Shown: positions 26,601 through 35,075, counted from the stretch's first letter. The stretch is DNA of 64,000 nt from Pseudomonas brassicacearum (GCF_000585995.1 NZ_CP007410.1:5359430-5423429); one strand, 5' to 3'. Program-made: numbers and translations. Notes: generated by a model not told the origin, from the letters alone.

Positions 26601-26731
26601 TTTCGGCGCAGAACTTCAAATTCACCTCGGCCCTGCCGGTGCAAGTGCTCAAGGGCATGGCGCCGTTTCTCTCGGCCTACTTGCAGCCGGGCAGCCATAC
26701 CCAGTGCAAGCCGTTGGTGGCACGGCAATGA
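23624..26731 (+). CDS. Class A PBP-like transglycosylase/transpeptidase
   Basis: About 1035 residues. A cytoplasmic basic segment and one membrane anchor (about residues 35-55, FWLLLLIIVVVVGLAVAK) precede a GT51 glycosyltransferase domain with FIENRFLLDPKHPE and GGSTLATQLEKY. A C-terminal transpeptidase-like domain has candidate SxxK (GSTAKL), SxN (RESINLP) and KTG (GGKTGTGDN) motifs. The protein is longer than ordinary PBP1 proteins, and the spacing of the penicillin-binding motifs is unusual, so beta-lactam binding is not assured. It would act in peptidoglycan synthesis at the periplasmic face. ATGs at 23609, 23624, 23660 and 23678 are all possible; none has a strong ribosome site. Confidence 0.82.
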   Translation: MGALWQTDPNKPMVPTERMEEAPLPKKTRRARHGWRAFWLLLLIIVVVVGLAVAKEMRTSRFQAQEISKYAASLGYSVQPGPSDAIVYPGAGPFDRRLGYSALGEFLPRLLKRDYVIQAQARFSPALMDYVERGLFVPYAEKIQAGLTLTDCRAAPVYQFKYPQQLYSSFDAIPPVVVQSLLFIENRFLLDPKHPEANPAVDWPRFGMAAWSQVAKLLSLPGQSAGGSTLATQLEKYRHSPEGLTVSGAEKIRQMISASVRAYQAGPQTLEARQRVVRDYLNSVPLSAVPGHGEVHGMAEGLRVWYGADFNRANERLASTATDPQSLADKGLALREMLSLMIAQRRPSHFLSKGRDELARLTDSHVRLLAQNGVIDAPLAEATLASKVSYRDWVQDPTVQPNETNKGISAARSRLANLLNRPLYDLDRLDLSATSTLQSDLQAQATEYLKRLADPAFAAEIGLMGERLLTPTSTTQVRYSFTLLELTPDGSRVRVQTDSTDQPFDINEGSKLELGSTAKLRVLTTYLQIIAELHDRYAQQTPAALKKTEIAEPDRLSRWAVDYLIQNTDRSLPKMLEAALDRTYSASPGEAFFTGGGLHTFHNFRNEDNGRIPTLRDSLRESINLPFIRLMRDLVRYATYAGPNNSAELLKDDKDPRRQEYLAQFADREGTSFLLKFWKKYQKKDTGQRLETFLDSMHPTAIRLAAVHRYFFPGDSQESFNLFVRSHLKSAKSAEKLTDERLERLYQSYGPGAYDLPDQGFIAKVHPLDLWLMGYLLNNPDAKFSQIVKASEFERQEVYSWLFKSRHKSARDSRIRTMLEIEAFLDIHQRWQKVGYPFDHLVPSLATAIGSSGDRPAALAELVGTILNDGIRQPALRVDSLDFAVDTPYETRLVSNPDNGKRVMPVEVAQALRGALSQVVDAGTAKRVAGSFKLADGTPLAMGGKTGTGDNRIEAVGSGGRVISSKSINRTATFVFYIGDSHFGTLTAYVPGVSAQNFKFTSALPVQVLKGMAPFLSAYLQPGSHTQCKPLVARQ

Positions 26732-26758
26732 GTTACAGCAATGCGGGCAGACACAAAA

Positions 26759-27253
26759 TCAGAGGCTAACCCGAGGGACCGCATCGTAAATCACGGTGAA
26801 TTGGCCGGTGTATAAGCCCGGGTGGCGCTCGACCGACATGCTGTTATAACGGATGACCATCTCGACCTGAGTGCCTGGCGTGGACGAGGCATCGTCCACG
26901 ACTTCCTGAGGCACGCCATCCAGATAGACGCCGTTGAACGTAACGCTCAGGGGAATGTGATCCCAGCCATTGTTCAGATAGGCCCTGCCCTCTTGAATGT
27001 AGGCATGGATCGAGCCGTCGGTGTTCTTTACGTCAAAGGTCTGGCGTACGGTACTCAGGGAGTTATTCGCGGGGTTGTAATGCATGACCTCGTCCCTGCC
27101 GAAATCTGGATTGCGGGGCTGTACATGGAACTGCTTGTTCGGAATATTCGCCGTGATATGGATGGATGTTCGTGCATCATCGGCCGCCGACACCCATGAA
27201 GGACTCATGGCTGCAACAACCAAGGCTGTAGCGGACATCATTTTTTCTAACAT
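26759..27253 (-). CDS. CS1-type fimbrial major subunit (pilin)
   Basis: A 164-residue secreted subunit with a signal peptide ending near VSA (MSATALVVAAMSPSWVSA) and a mature part starting ADDARTSIHITANIP. It has the class 5 pilin pattern ...FHVQPRNPDFGRDEVMHY... and ends FTVIYDAVPR. It is clearly a paralogue of the subunit at 34164-34649 (shared PQEVVDDASSTPGTQ-like segment). It is the last gene of the minus-strand fimbrial cluster and is separated from the rest by a REPIN. AGAGG lies 8 nt before the ATG. Confidence 0.88.
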   Translation of the reverse strand: MLEKMMSATALVVAAMSPSWVSAADDARTSIHITANIPNKQFHVQPRNPDFGRDEVMHYNPANNSLSTVRQTFDVKNTDGSIHAYIQEGRAYLNNGWDHIPLSVTFNGVYLDGVPQEVVDDASSTPGTQVEMVIRYNSMSVERHPGLYTGQFTVIYDAVPRVSL

Positions 27254-27298
27254 GCTTGATACCTCTTTCTGAGTAATAAAACGAAATGCAGACTCCCC

Positions 27299-27423
27299 GT
27301 GGCGAGGGCGCTTGCTCCCGCTGGGTGGCGAAGCCGCCCTCGCTTTTCCAACCAGCTGAAAACCTCTGACTTGCCATCTTTGCGGCTGCTGCGCAGCCGA
27401 GCGGGAGCAAGCTCCCTCGCCAC
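27299..27423. repeat. REPIN within the fimbrial cluster
   Basis: Inverted REP arms, GCTTGCTCCC type with one arm altered (GGCGAGGGCGCTTGCTCCC). It separates the distal pilin gene from the other fimbrial genes. Confidence 0.9.
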
Positions 27424-27475
27424 AGGGGAGTCGTCGCCTGACGCCTTCGGGAAGCCTGCCCCACGCCTCCGGTGC

Positions 27476-27958
27476 TCACGGCGCAACCGCATCGAACACC
27501 ATGTGCACCGTGCCGTAGTAATCACCCGACCTGTATCCGTCGTCGGGCTTGATCGCGGCGATTTCCAGCGGCACCTGGCGTCCGGGCCGGGCCTCGAGGG
27601 CCGTGACGACCTGGGTCGAGTCCAGGGTCAGTTCGACCTCGTTGAACTTGACCCTCAAGTCGATCCGCTCACGGCCATTGGATAAATAAGCCTCCTCGGC
27701 CAGGCGCGCACCGATGCCGCCAGTGGTGTTCTTCACCTCATAGGTCGCCCGCAGCGAACTGAGCTCGCCGGTGATGGAGCTGAAAGGCAAGCGCTGCTCA
27801 CGCTGGACCAGTTGCGGGTCGAGGGGCAGCACAAAAAAATCGACCGTTGGAATGGTCACGTGGAGTTCGAACGTTTCCCGCTCGACCGCTCCCCAGGCCG
27901 AAACCCAGGGCAGCATCAGCGCAGTCAACGCAAGAGGGCGTAGCAGTGTCTTGGACAT
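27476..27958 (-). CDS. CS1-type fimbrial subunit, divergent
   Basis: A 160-residue secreted subunit with a signal peptide (LALTALMLPWVSAWGA) and a mature domain starting VERETFELHVTIP. The pattern TYEVKNTTGGIGARL and the ending GTVHMVFDAVAP correspond to QTFDVKNT...AYI and FTVIYDAVPR of the two major-subunit genes, so it is a third, more diverged member of the same family. Minor pilin or an alternative subunit are both possible. The ATG at 27958 is chosen to start at the signal peptide. It follows the chaperone gene closely. Confidence 0.83.
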   Translation of the reverse strand: MSKTLLRPLALTALMLPWVSAWGAVERETFELHVTIPTVDFFVLPLDPQLVQREQRLPFSSITGELSSLRATYEVKNTTGGIGARLAEEAYLSNGRERIDLRVKFNEVELTLDSTQVVTALEARPGRQVPLEIAAIKPDDGYRSGDYYGTVHMVFDAVAP

Positions 27959-28002
27959 ATTGATTACCTGTGGCGTCTGCGACGGTTCGGCGACGGCAAC
28001 CG

Positions 28003-28746
28003 TCAACCCTTTATCTCGACGGCTTGGCTCTTGCTGCCCTCGATCAGCGTGAAGCGGTACTCACGCCCCGCCTCCTTGTCGAAGGAAAACGTGCGACCGG
28101 CCATGACGTGGTGCTTGGTCGTCGGGCGGCAGTCGCTATCCTTCTTCGCGTCGCAATCCTTGAACTCATCGATCACCACGACGCTGTTGCCGTTGTTGCG
28201 CATCAGGTAGCGATTGGCGCTGTCATCGATCACCGTCTCGAAATGGGTGTTCTTGGGCCGCACGAAAAACACCGTGCCGTAGCCCGCCAGGACCTTGACC
28301 CCCGCCGCCACCCGCTCCTTCTTGTACGCTTCGCGCTCTTCGGCGCTGACGGCAAACTCATCCTCGGCTTCCGGCACCACCGGCACGAAACGCACCCGGA
28401 AATAGCGCTCCTTGTCGCGGTTGCCCATGAACAACAACCGGGTGCCCTGCATGCCGTTGGCCGGCACGATCAGGCGCGCCGGGCTGGCCATCAGGCCATC
28501 CTTGGAGGTGGCGCCGACCTGGTTCTCCAGAGGCAATTCCTGGTAGCTGCCGTCCTCGTTGTAGACGATCTCCAGAATGTTGACCTTGACGAATGCCGTG
28601 GACGTTCCGCCGTTGAACACCCGCTTCATGTAGGTGCTTTTGTCACCGTCGAGATAGTCGTAGACCACCCCGACACCAATCTGCGGCCCGGCCTGGGCCA
28701 CGCTGCAAAACAGAAGAAACCCAACCCATGCCAATAGATGCTTCAT
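28003..28746 (-). CDS. Class 5 fimbrial periplasmic chaperone (CfaA/CooB-like)
   Basis: A 247-residue protein with signal peptide (HLLAWVGFLLFCSVAQA). The immunoglobulin-like chaperone fold is suggested by GVVYDYLDGDKSTYMKRVFN, by SPARLIVPANGMQGTRLLFM (the subunit-binding strand region) and by RYFRVRFVPVVPE. Class 5 chaperones hold pilins in the periplasm and deliver them to the usher. AGAGAAG lies six bases before the ATG at 28746. It stands between the second adhesin gene and a pilin-like gene. Clear family membership by context and pattern; a PapD-type chaperone is less likely. Confidence 0.87.
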   Translation of the reverse strand: MKHLLAWVGFLLFCSVAQAGPQIGVGVVYDYLDGDKSTYMKRVFNGGTSTAFVKVNILEIVYNEDGSYQELPLENQVGATSKDGLMASPARLIVPANGMQGTRLLFMGNRDKERYFRVRFVPVVPEAEDEFAVSAEEREAYKKERVAAGVKVLAGYGTVFFVRPKNTHFETVIDDSANRYLMRNNGNSVVVIDEFKDCDAKKDSDCRPTTKHHVMAGRTFSFDKEAGREYRFTLIEGSKSQAVEIKG

Positions 28747-28838
28747 CACTTCTCTTAACCTCATGTATTAAACGCAACTCACTGCACATTGCTGACTGAA
28801 CAGGGCTCGCCGAACACCACCGGACGGCACACCGTCGT

Positions 28839-30074
28839 TCAAACCTCTGAATCCCAGATCACCGTGACGCTGCCGGTATAGGTGTCGGGCGCGCGATCGA
28901 GCATCGCCGCGACACTGCTGCTGCGGATATGGAAATGCAGGGTGGCGGGCTTGCGATCGATGTACCGGCCAGGCAGAAATCGAACAGGATTGGAAAAGGC
29001 TCCGACAGGCACCGTTTGGCGAATGACCGGTTGCCCGTTGGTATTGGTCAAACCGTCGGGCAGCGTCACGTCGACATCCACCGGGTAGTAGATTTCGGAA
29101 CCCGGTGCCGTTACACCGCACTCGGTCCCGGCCATGTACCGACACTCAAGCTTCATCGTGAAGGGTGAAGACGTCGAGATCAGGAACTGATGGTCGCGAA
29201 GCAGCACAGTCGGTTTGCTGCCGTTGCTCAACCACGCCTTCCAGCCCTCTCGAGGCTCCAATTCCACCCGGTTTCCGCCCGGCGGAATTTCAACCTTGAG
29301 GACATGCTCGACATCCAGCGTGAAATTGAGCGTGAGCGCCGAATCATTGGGGATCACGACGTCACCGAAGTCAAAATCCTGGCCCGGCCCGATGCCGAGG
29401 GTCAGCGAGCCTCGGTACTGGCCGCCCGTCATTTGCAGAGGATTGGGCGTGCGCAGCTCGTAGGCAAAGCTCAGGCCCTGGTATTCGAACCGTGGAATCA
29501 GGTAGCGGGCCGGTTTGGCACAGGCGTCTTCTACCGGTGTCTTCCAGAAGAACCAGGCGTGGGAAAGGGTCGCCCCTTGTCTCACGCAGGGCGTCGGGGC
29601 TTGCCACCAGGTCGAGCCGAAAATCATGTTGTAGGCGGTTTCGTCACTCACCCCGCCACCGACAATGTCAGGGGCGTTGGGCGTCAGCCCGATCGCCCCG
29701 CCCAGTCCGACGACGCGAAACTCGAGGGTTTCGCTATGGCCTGTACCTGAATGGGTCACTTGTACCGTACGCCAGTTGGCCGGTGCCTTGAGCATCGCAC
29801 CTTGCCGGACATCTTCATGATTGGCCTGGATCGGCCCCCCTGAGGCACCCGTACCCAATATCAGGCTGAATATCCCGGCCGACTGGCACAGCACGACGAA
29901 TTGCTCGCAATAACCGCTGTTTCTGGTGGTATTGACGAACTTATTCTCGTGGGGCTTGGCGCTATCGGCTCTGAATTGCGCGGTGATGTCCAGGGTGGCG
30001 GCTTCGACAGCCGGCAAGCAGGCCAACCAAACGCCTGTCGCCACGCCGCTCGCCAGTTTCCTTGATAACTTCAT
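28839..30074 (-). CDS. Fimbrial tip adhesin, CooD/CfaE-like (second copy)
   Basis: A 411-residue secreted protein. The N-terminal signal (LASGVATGVWLACLPAVEA) is followed by ITAQFRADSAKPHENKFVNT and NSGYCEQFVVLCQSAGIFSL, the hallmark start of class 5 minor subunits. The C-terminal half holds VEIPPGGNRVELEPREGW and ends TGSVTVIWDSEV, the pilin-like domain. The usual lengths of CooD/CfaE are about 360-380, so it is slightly long. It is a tandem paralogue of the gene at 30140-31408, sharing much of both halves. It probably caps the fimbria and binds a receptor. Confidence 0.87.
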   Translation of the reverse strand: MKLSRKLASGVATGVWLACLPAVEAATLDITAQFRADSAKPHENKFVNTTRNSGYCEQFVVLCQSAGIFSLILGTGASGGPIQANHEDVRQGAMLKAPANWRTVQVTHSGTGHSETLEFRVVGLGGAIGLTPNAPDIVGGGVSDETAYNMIFGSTWWQAPTPCVRQGATLSHAWFFWKTPVEDACAKPARYLIPRFEYQGLSFAYELRTPNPLQMTGGQYRGSLTLGIGPGQDFDFGDVVIPNDSALTLNFTLDVEHVLKVEIPPGGNRVELEPREGWKAWLSNGSKPTVLLRDHQFLISTSSPFTMKLECRYMAGTECGVTAPGSEIYYPVDVDVTLPDGLTNTNGQPVIRQTVPVGAFSNPVRFLPGRYIDRKPATLHFHIRSSSVAAMLDRAPDTYTGSVTVIWDSEV

Positions 30075-30139
30075 TTATGCGACCTCATGCGTCCGAGCAA
30101 ATCGTGAGGGGGGAAAACATCCATTGGGCAAAAAAGCTT

Positions 30140-31408
30140 TCAAACTTCCGAATCCCAGATCACGGTGACGTTGCCGCTATACGCCTTGGCGCCGGTGTCC
30201 AGCATCGCTTCGACCTGGCTGCGGCCAACTTCGAAGTGCAGGGTTCCCGAGCGGCGATCGACATAGAACCCCGGCTGGAACAGTTCGGTACCACTGCCAT
30301 CAAGCCTTAGCTGACGACGGTTGACCGGTTGTCCGGCGGCGTCCGTCAAGCCATCGGGCAGGGTCACGCTGACATCCACCGGCACGGCATGGCCGGTGCC
30401 GGTTTCGGAGATCGCGCAGGTATTACCGCTGACGTACTGGCATTCGAGCCCCATCTTGAACCGTGAGGAGGCCGAGATATGGAAGCGTTGATCGCGGGAC
30501 AGTTGGGTCGGCTTTTGCCCCTGGTTCAACCAGGCTTGCCAGCCGCCTTGGGGGACCAATTCGACGCGGTTGCCGCCGGGGGGGATTTCGACCTTGAGGG
30601 TGTGTTCGACGTCAAGTTTGAAGTTGAGCGTGATAGCCGAATCGGTGGGGATCATTACATCCCCCATGTCAATGTCCTGTCCCGGACCAACGCTATAGGT
30701 CAGCGACCCGGTGTATTGGCCGGACGACATCTTCAATGGGTTGGGTGTGCGCAGTTCGTAAGCGAAGTCCAGATAGGTGTAATTCATGCTGCCGAGAGGG
30801 ATCAGATAATTGGCCTTTTTTGCACATACGCCCTCCGTTGGCGTCTTCCAGAAAAAGCCATACCCCCTATCGTTAGCCAATCCAACACCGCTGTATCGAC
30901 ATGGCGAGGGCGCATATACCCAATCAAGGCCAGTCCATAACATCTGGTGGGCCCTTAAAACAGTCACGCCTCCACCGACCAATTGGACCACCGTGCTATT
31001 GGGGAACGATTGTCTCGACCCAAAGCCGGCCCAGCGCACTTCAACGACTTCTATTTCGCCCGTCCCCGTATGGGTAACTTGTATGGGACGCCAATTGGCG
31101 GGCACTTTAAACATCGCACCTTGCCGAGGATTTGCATGACCGGCCTCGATATCGCTGGTCCCATTGGCAGTGAGAGGCAATCGAATACTGAACATACCGC
31201 TGATTTCGCACTCTCGTGGTAGCGTGGCGCAATACCCACTCACCGGCGTGGTATTGGTGAACTTGTTCTCCATGGGTTTCGCCGGATCAGGCCGAAAACG
31301 CGCACTGATCTCCTGCGTCAATGCACTGGCCGTTGGTGAGCCAGCAACGAGCGAAGCAAACAACAACACCGAAACCACGTTGCGCACGGCTACCGATAAG
31401 GGTTTCAT
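30140..31408 (-). CDS. Fimbrial tip adhesin, CooD/CfaE-like (first copy)
   Basis: A 422-residue secreted minor subunit with signal peptide (NVVSVLLFASLVAGSPTASA). ISARFRPDPAKPMENKFTNT and SGYCATLPRECEISGMFSI parallel the sister gene, as do VEIPPGGNRVELVPQGGW and the last residues SGNVTVIWDSEV. The middle part, where CfaE binds its receptor, differs more between the two. It is directly downstream of the usher gene (gap about 95 bp). Two adhesins in one cluster would permit two tip types or a two-subunit tip; which cannot be seen from sequence. Confidence 0.87.
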   Translation of the reverse strand: MKPLSVAVRNVVSVLLFASLVAGSPTASALTQEISARFRPDPAKPMENKFTNTTPVSGYCATLPRECEISGMFSIRLPLTANGTSDIEAGHANPRQGAMFKVPANWRPIQVTHTGTGEIEVVEVRWAGFGSRQSFPNSTVVQLVGGGVTVLRAHQMLWTGLDWVYAPSPCRYSGVGLANDRGYGFFWKTPTEGVCAKKANYLIPLGSMNYTYLDFAYELRTPNPLKMSSGQYTGSLTYSVGPGQDIDMGDVMIPTDSAITLNFKLDVEHTLKVEIPPGGNRVELVPQGGWQAWLNQGQKPTQLSRDQRFHISASSRFKMGLECQYVSGNTCAISETGTGHAVPVDVSVTLPDGLTDAAGQPVNRRQLRLDGSGTELFQPGFYVDRRSGTLHFEVGRSQVEAMLDTGAKAYSGNVTVIWDSEV

Positions 31409-31502
31409 CTATACAACCTCATACATCAAAGCGAATCCCTGCAAGTTGGAGAAAGAACCTTCACGCGGGGCGCGCACCCTGCTCCCCGCGACACATCAGG
31501 AA

Positions 31503-34037
31503 TCAGGAGCGCTGCCGGTCCTTGCCGGCCTCGCCCAATGAGTTATCCGCCAGGGTGTCCGGCGTGCAGCGCAAATCACCGATCATCAACACATCGCCTT
31601 CGCGCTCGGCGTTGTCCGGGTCGAGGCGGAACCGGCAGAACAATTCGCTGCCGTAGCGCACTTCCAGGGTCGGTGAGCTGGCGTTCATTTCCATGGAGAA
31701 GAACCCATCCGCCTCGCTGACGCCGCGGCTGGCGTGGTTGATCACGTGATGGCCCCGAAGCGGCTCGCCCTGTTCGTCCACCAGGCGACCGAGCACGGTC
31801 ACGGTTTTCATCACGTGGACCTTGCGGTAATCCACGCCGCCTTTGTTCAGGTGATAACGGGTACGCGCAGGCTCGATGTTCGCCGCCGGCGGGTGCACGC
31901 CATCGAAGTCGAAGGTCACCATGCTGTTCTTGTAGGCGGTGATGGGGATGAAATTGCGGCCCGGGCGCAACGCCGTGCTGCCACCGGTCAAGTCGTCGGC
32001 ACGCAGGGTGACATCGTCCAGGTCGGTTTCCACGTCGACGATCAGGCCCGCGCCGCGCCCTTGGGGCAGGCCGGTGAAGGCGGTTTTCTGGCCGCCCACG
32101 GCCACGGTGCTGCTCAGGTTCAAGCCGCCGGTGAGGTTGTCGTTATAGGACGAACGCTGGACGAAACCGTCGCCATACAGCGAATCGGTCATGAAACTGG
32201 CGATGCCGGACAGACCCACGCCATAGGTGTCGGCCAGTGCCGTGGCGGAGACACTTTGCAAGACATGATCCTGCAGGTCCCGGCGATAGGTCAGCGAGGC
32301 GTTATGGTCGCGGTCACCCTCCCGTGACGTACGGGTGCCGATGCTGCCCGACCAGTACTCGCCCGGCCCGCCCAACGCGACGCTGATGCTCAGGTCGACG
32401 CCGCGGTTGCGTCGGTCGGCGGTACTTGACGTACCGGGACGGTCGAACACCGACAGCCGCCAGTTGGCATCGCTGCCACGCAGCTTGCCACGCTGGGTCC
32501 AGCCCAAGTCCAGCCCAGTGCCCTGGACATTGCCTTCGCTGTAGGCCAGCCGTCCATTGATGGAGGTCTTGTTGCTCAAGCGATGGTTGACCGACAGCGA
32601 GGAGTTGCTGGTTTGGCCGACGAACACACTGCGCTGGCGGATGCGGGTGCCGTCCGGCCGGGTTTCATAGGTGTTGCGGGTGTCCAGCCAACTGCGGTTG
32701 TGACTCGCCACGACGCTGCCCTGGCCATAGCTGTACAGGCCTTGCACGTCCATGCCGGTGCCGTACTGCTGGGTTTGATAGACGTTGGCGTACAGGCTGG
32801 TGTTGCTGGCCAGCGTCCAGTCCACCGAGGTGCCCACTTGCAGTTTGTCCTGCACCTGACGCGTAGAGGCGCCGAGGATCACCCGGGGATGCAGCAGGTA
32901 GTTGAAGCCCACGCCCGCCGTGGTGAAACCCGAGGGCTGGTCTTCCCAGTTGCTCCAGAGCCTGGTTTCGCGCCCAGCGAACAGGTTGTAGCGCCAGCGG
33001 TCCTCGGAATTGCTCCAGTTATTGGGTTTGTAGACCAGCTCTTGGCTGGTGGCGGTGGTTTGCCCGTCCTCGATCAACCGCACTTCCACTTCATAGATGC
33101 CGCCGGGCAAGGGCCGAGTGTCCAGGCTCTGCAAGCCGGCGCTGACCGCCTGGGTATTGATCAACAGGCCGTTGCGATAGATCTCCACCGACGCCTGGCG
33201 GCTGGCGGTGACATAAATGGGGTAGACGCTGGGTTTGGGATTTTCCATTACCAGGCTGTCGGAGCTGCCGTACATCACTCCAAGTGCGGTGTCCGGGTTG
33301 GCACCGAACGAACGGATCTGACGGTTCAAGCCATCGGAGCTGGGTGTGAAATAACCCAGGCGGAAAAAATTCCCTTCCATCTCCCGTTGGGTGTAAAGCT
33401 CGTGGACCGCGTGGTACAGCTTGTCGTCCGGGCCGCCAAGACGCGACAGCTGAAGGTCCAGTGACTGGCTCCAGTTGCCCACGCTGGAACTGGCGTTGAG
33501 GCCATAACGCCCGCCCGTGTCCTGTTCCTGGCCACCATTGATATTCAGTTGGTTGTTGAAGATCAGGCCGAGGCTGCCGCCTTCCGGCTGATCGTGGTAA
33601 CGCTTGGTTTCGTTGGCTCGCTCCACATCCCGGGTCAGGATCGACACCAATGAATTTTCAAGACTGTAGTGCACCGCCAGCAGCCCGGACGGGCAGCGGC
33701 CTTCGCAGGCGCCCAGCCTCTGTCCTTGCTTGAGATGCTGCTCCCATTGCTCGATCTCGACAGTTTTTATCGCGCTGTCCTGCGTGTCGGTGAGTTCGAG
33801 CAGGGTAATACGATCATCCCGCGTCAAGACCACCATGGCTTCACCGAGGTACTGTTGATTGAGTTCAACTCGAACCGCCAAAGGCACATCGAAAAAGTGC
33901 GATTCAAACTCAGCCGGCAACCCCTTGGCCTGGGCTAGCAGGCTTCTGGGTGTGGTACCGGGGGCAGTCGGCGCAGCCAATGCACTCGCGCACAGAAATA
34001 GCGCGAGGGCACCCGCGATGGGTGTCATCGGAAACAT
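31503..34037 (-). CDS. Class 5 fimbrial outer-membrane usher (CfaC/CooC/TcfC-like)
   Basis: An 844-residue outer-membrane assembly platform with a signal peptide (IAGALALFLCASALAAP). The segments GLNASSSVGNWSQSLDLQLS, MENPKPSVYPIYVTASRQAS and LDTRPLPGGIYEVEVRLIED fit the alpha-type usher barrel and plug. The C-terminal region GGVDYRKVHVMKTVTVLGRL and the cysteine pair in LFCRF...DLRCTPD are typical of the CooC C-terminal domain. Length matches the family (about 850-890). The ATG at 34037 has GAGAA about 7 nt upstream; a TTG one codon earlier is also in frame. It follows the first pilin gene. Confidence 0.9.
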   Translation of the reverse strand: MFPMTPIAGALALFLCASALAAPTAPGTTPRSLLAQAKGLPAEFESHFFDVPLAVRVELNQQYLGEAMVVLTRDDRITLLELTDTQDSAIKTVEIEQWEQHLKQGQRLGACEGRCPSGLLAVHYSLENSLVSILTRDVERANETKRYHDQPEGGSLGLIFNNQLNINGGQEQDTGGRYGLNASSSVGNWSQSLDLQLSRLGGPDDKLYHAVHELYTQREMEGNFFRLGYFTPSSDGLNRQIRSFGANPDTALGVMYGSSDSLVMENPKPSVYPIYVTASRQASVEIYRNGLLINTQAVSAGLQSLDTRPLPGGIYEVEVRLIEDGQTTATSQELVYKPNNWSNSEDRWRYNLFAGRETRLWSNWEDQPSGFTTAGVGFNYLLHPRVILGASTRQVQDKLQVGTSVDWTLASNTSLYANVYQTQQYGTGMDVQGLYSYGQGSVVASHNRSWLDTRNTYETRPDGTRIRQRSVFVGQTSNSSLSVNHRLSNKTSINGRLAYSEGNVQGTGLDLGWTQRGKLRGSDANWRLSVFDRPGTSSTADRRNRGVDLSISVALGGPGEYWSGSIGTRTSREGDRDHNASLTYRRDLQDHVLQSVSATALADTYGVGLSGIASFMTDSLYGDGFVQRSSYNDNLTGGLNLSSTVAVGGQKTAFTGLPQGRGAGLIVDVETDLDDVTLRADDLTGGSTALRPGRNFIPITAYKNSMVTFDFDGVHPPAANIEPARTRYHLNKGGVDYRKVHVMKTVTVLGRLVDEQGEPLRGHHVINHASRGVSEADGFFSMEMNASSPTLEVRYGSELFCRFRLDPDNAEREGDVLMIGDLRCTPDTLADNSLGEAGKDRQRS

Positions 34038-34163
34038 CAACGGATTCTCATAATCAGCGAACGATCAGGGCGTTTCAGGTGCGGGCCGTCCGGCTGGGGA
34101 GCGCCGGACGACCTGCGGCAATGCCCGTGCAATGAGGGGAAACTCACCGGGCATCGAGCGGCA

Positions 34164-34649
34164 TCACGGGCGCGGCACGGCGTCGAAGATCACGGTCATG
34201 TCGGCGGTGTACAGGCCGTTCTGGGTATCCAGAGGTCGGGCCGGGATGATGGTCATGTCAGCCTGGGTACCTGGAGTCGACGTTGCGTCATCCACCACTT
34301 CCTGAGGAAGGGCAGTCAGGGTGACGCCGTTGAACGTGGTGGTCAGGTCGATGGCGTCACGGCCGTTGTACAGCGCTGCAGGGCCACCCTCGATGTAGGC
34401 ATGGACTGAACCGTTGGTGTTCTTCACGTCGAAGGTCTGGCGCAGGGAAGTCAAGGTGCCGCTGACCGTGTTGTAGCTCATGACTTCGTCTTTACCGAAG
34501 TTCGGGTCACGTGGCTGCACATGGAACTGCAGGGTCGGAATGTTCGCGGTGATATGAATCGAGGAGCGAGCATCATCAAGGGCGAACGCCGCCGAAGAAC
34601 CCAGGGCAGCAGCGACCAGAGCAGTACCGGATACGAATTGTTTGAGCAT
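34164..34649 (-). CDS. CS1-type fimbrial major subunit (first gene of cluster)
   Basis: A 161-residue secreted pilin with signal peptide (QFVSGTALVAAALGSSAAFA) and a mature domain beginning LDDARSSIHITANIP. It continues FHVQPRDPNFGKDEVMSYN and TFDVKNTNGSVHAYIEGG and ends MTVIFDAVPRP. It is the first gene of the minus-strand fimbrial operon, as expected for the most abundant subunit, with a long AT-rich upstream region. It is a paralogue of the distal pilin at 26759-27253. AACAGGTG lies upstream of the ATG at 34649. Confidence 0.9.
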   Translation of the reverse strand: MLKQFVSGTALVAAALGSSAAFALDDARSSIHITANIPTLQFHVQPRDPNFGKDEVMSYNTVSGTLTSLRQTFDVKNTNGSVHAYIEGGPAALYNGRDAIDLTTTFNGVTLTALPQEVVDDATSTPGTQADMTIIPARPLDTQNGLYTADMTVIFDAVPRP

Positions 34650-35075
34650 GTTGTTAACACCTGTTCTTAGCATAAAGAGAAGGGTTGAAAGTTGCAGGCC
34701 AACAACCACTTGGCCTGCCCCTTCAACGCCGGGGCATGATCGACTCTCTTTAATTAAAAATAAGCAGGCACTTTCCCATAATGGCGTAGTACCCCGTGCA
34801 TACAGAACAGAGAAAAAGACGCAGTTTTTTATAAACTTGAAGTTTGACTGTCAGAAACAACCCACATAGCCAGCCTACACGCTATTCAGTCATTACAAAT
34901 GCATGCAGCCTGTATCTTTGCCATCCCCGGACACAAAGCATTCATGTAAGGTTTTTCCAACCCCAAGTAATACCTTGCGGATAAAGATACATCTTGGCCT
35001 TGGAAATTATCAAAGATATATCTTCGGATAAAGATATATCTAACTTCTATCTTATGCAGAATGGAGCGCACGCAT
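34650..35075. other. AT-rich divergent promoter region of fimbriae and PadR-reductase genes
   Basis: About 425 bp without a gene and clearly more AT-rich than its surroundings, with A/T runs near 34750-34860. It must hold the promoter of the fimbrial operon on the left and the PadR-regulated promoter on the right. Such AT-rich tracts are typical targets of MvaT-type silencers in Pseudomonas, which is inference here. Confidence 0.6.
34984..35042. promoter_or_regulatory. Three AAGATATATCTT-like operator boxes
   Basis: A perfect 12-bp palindrome AAGATATATCTT lies at 35013-35024. A near-perfect copy is at 35031-35042 (AAGATATATCTA) and a weaker one at 34984-34995 (AAGATACATCTT). All lie 35-95 bp before the PadR-type gene and probably bind its product, giving autorepression. 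Confidence 0.75.
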
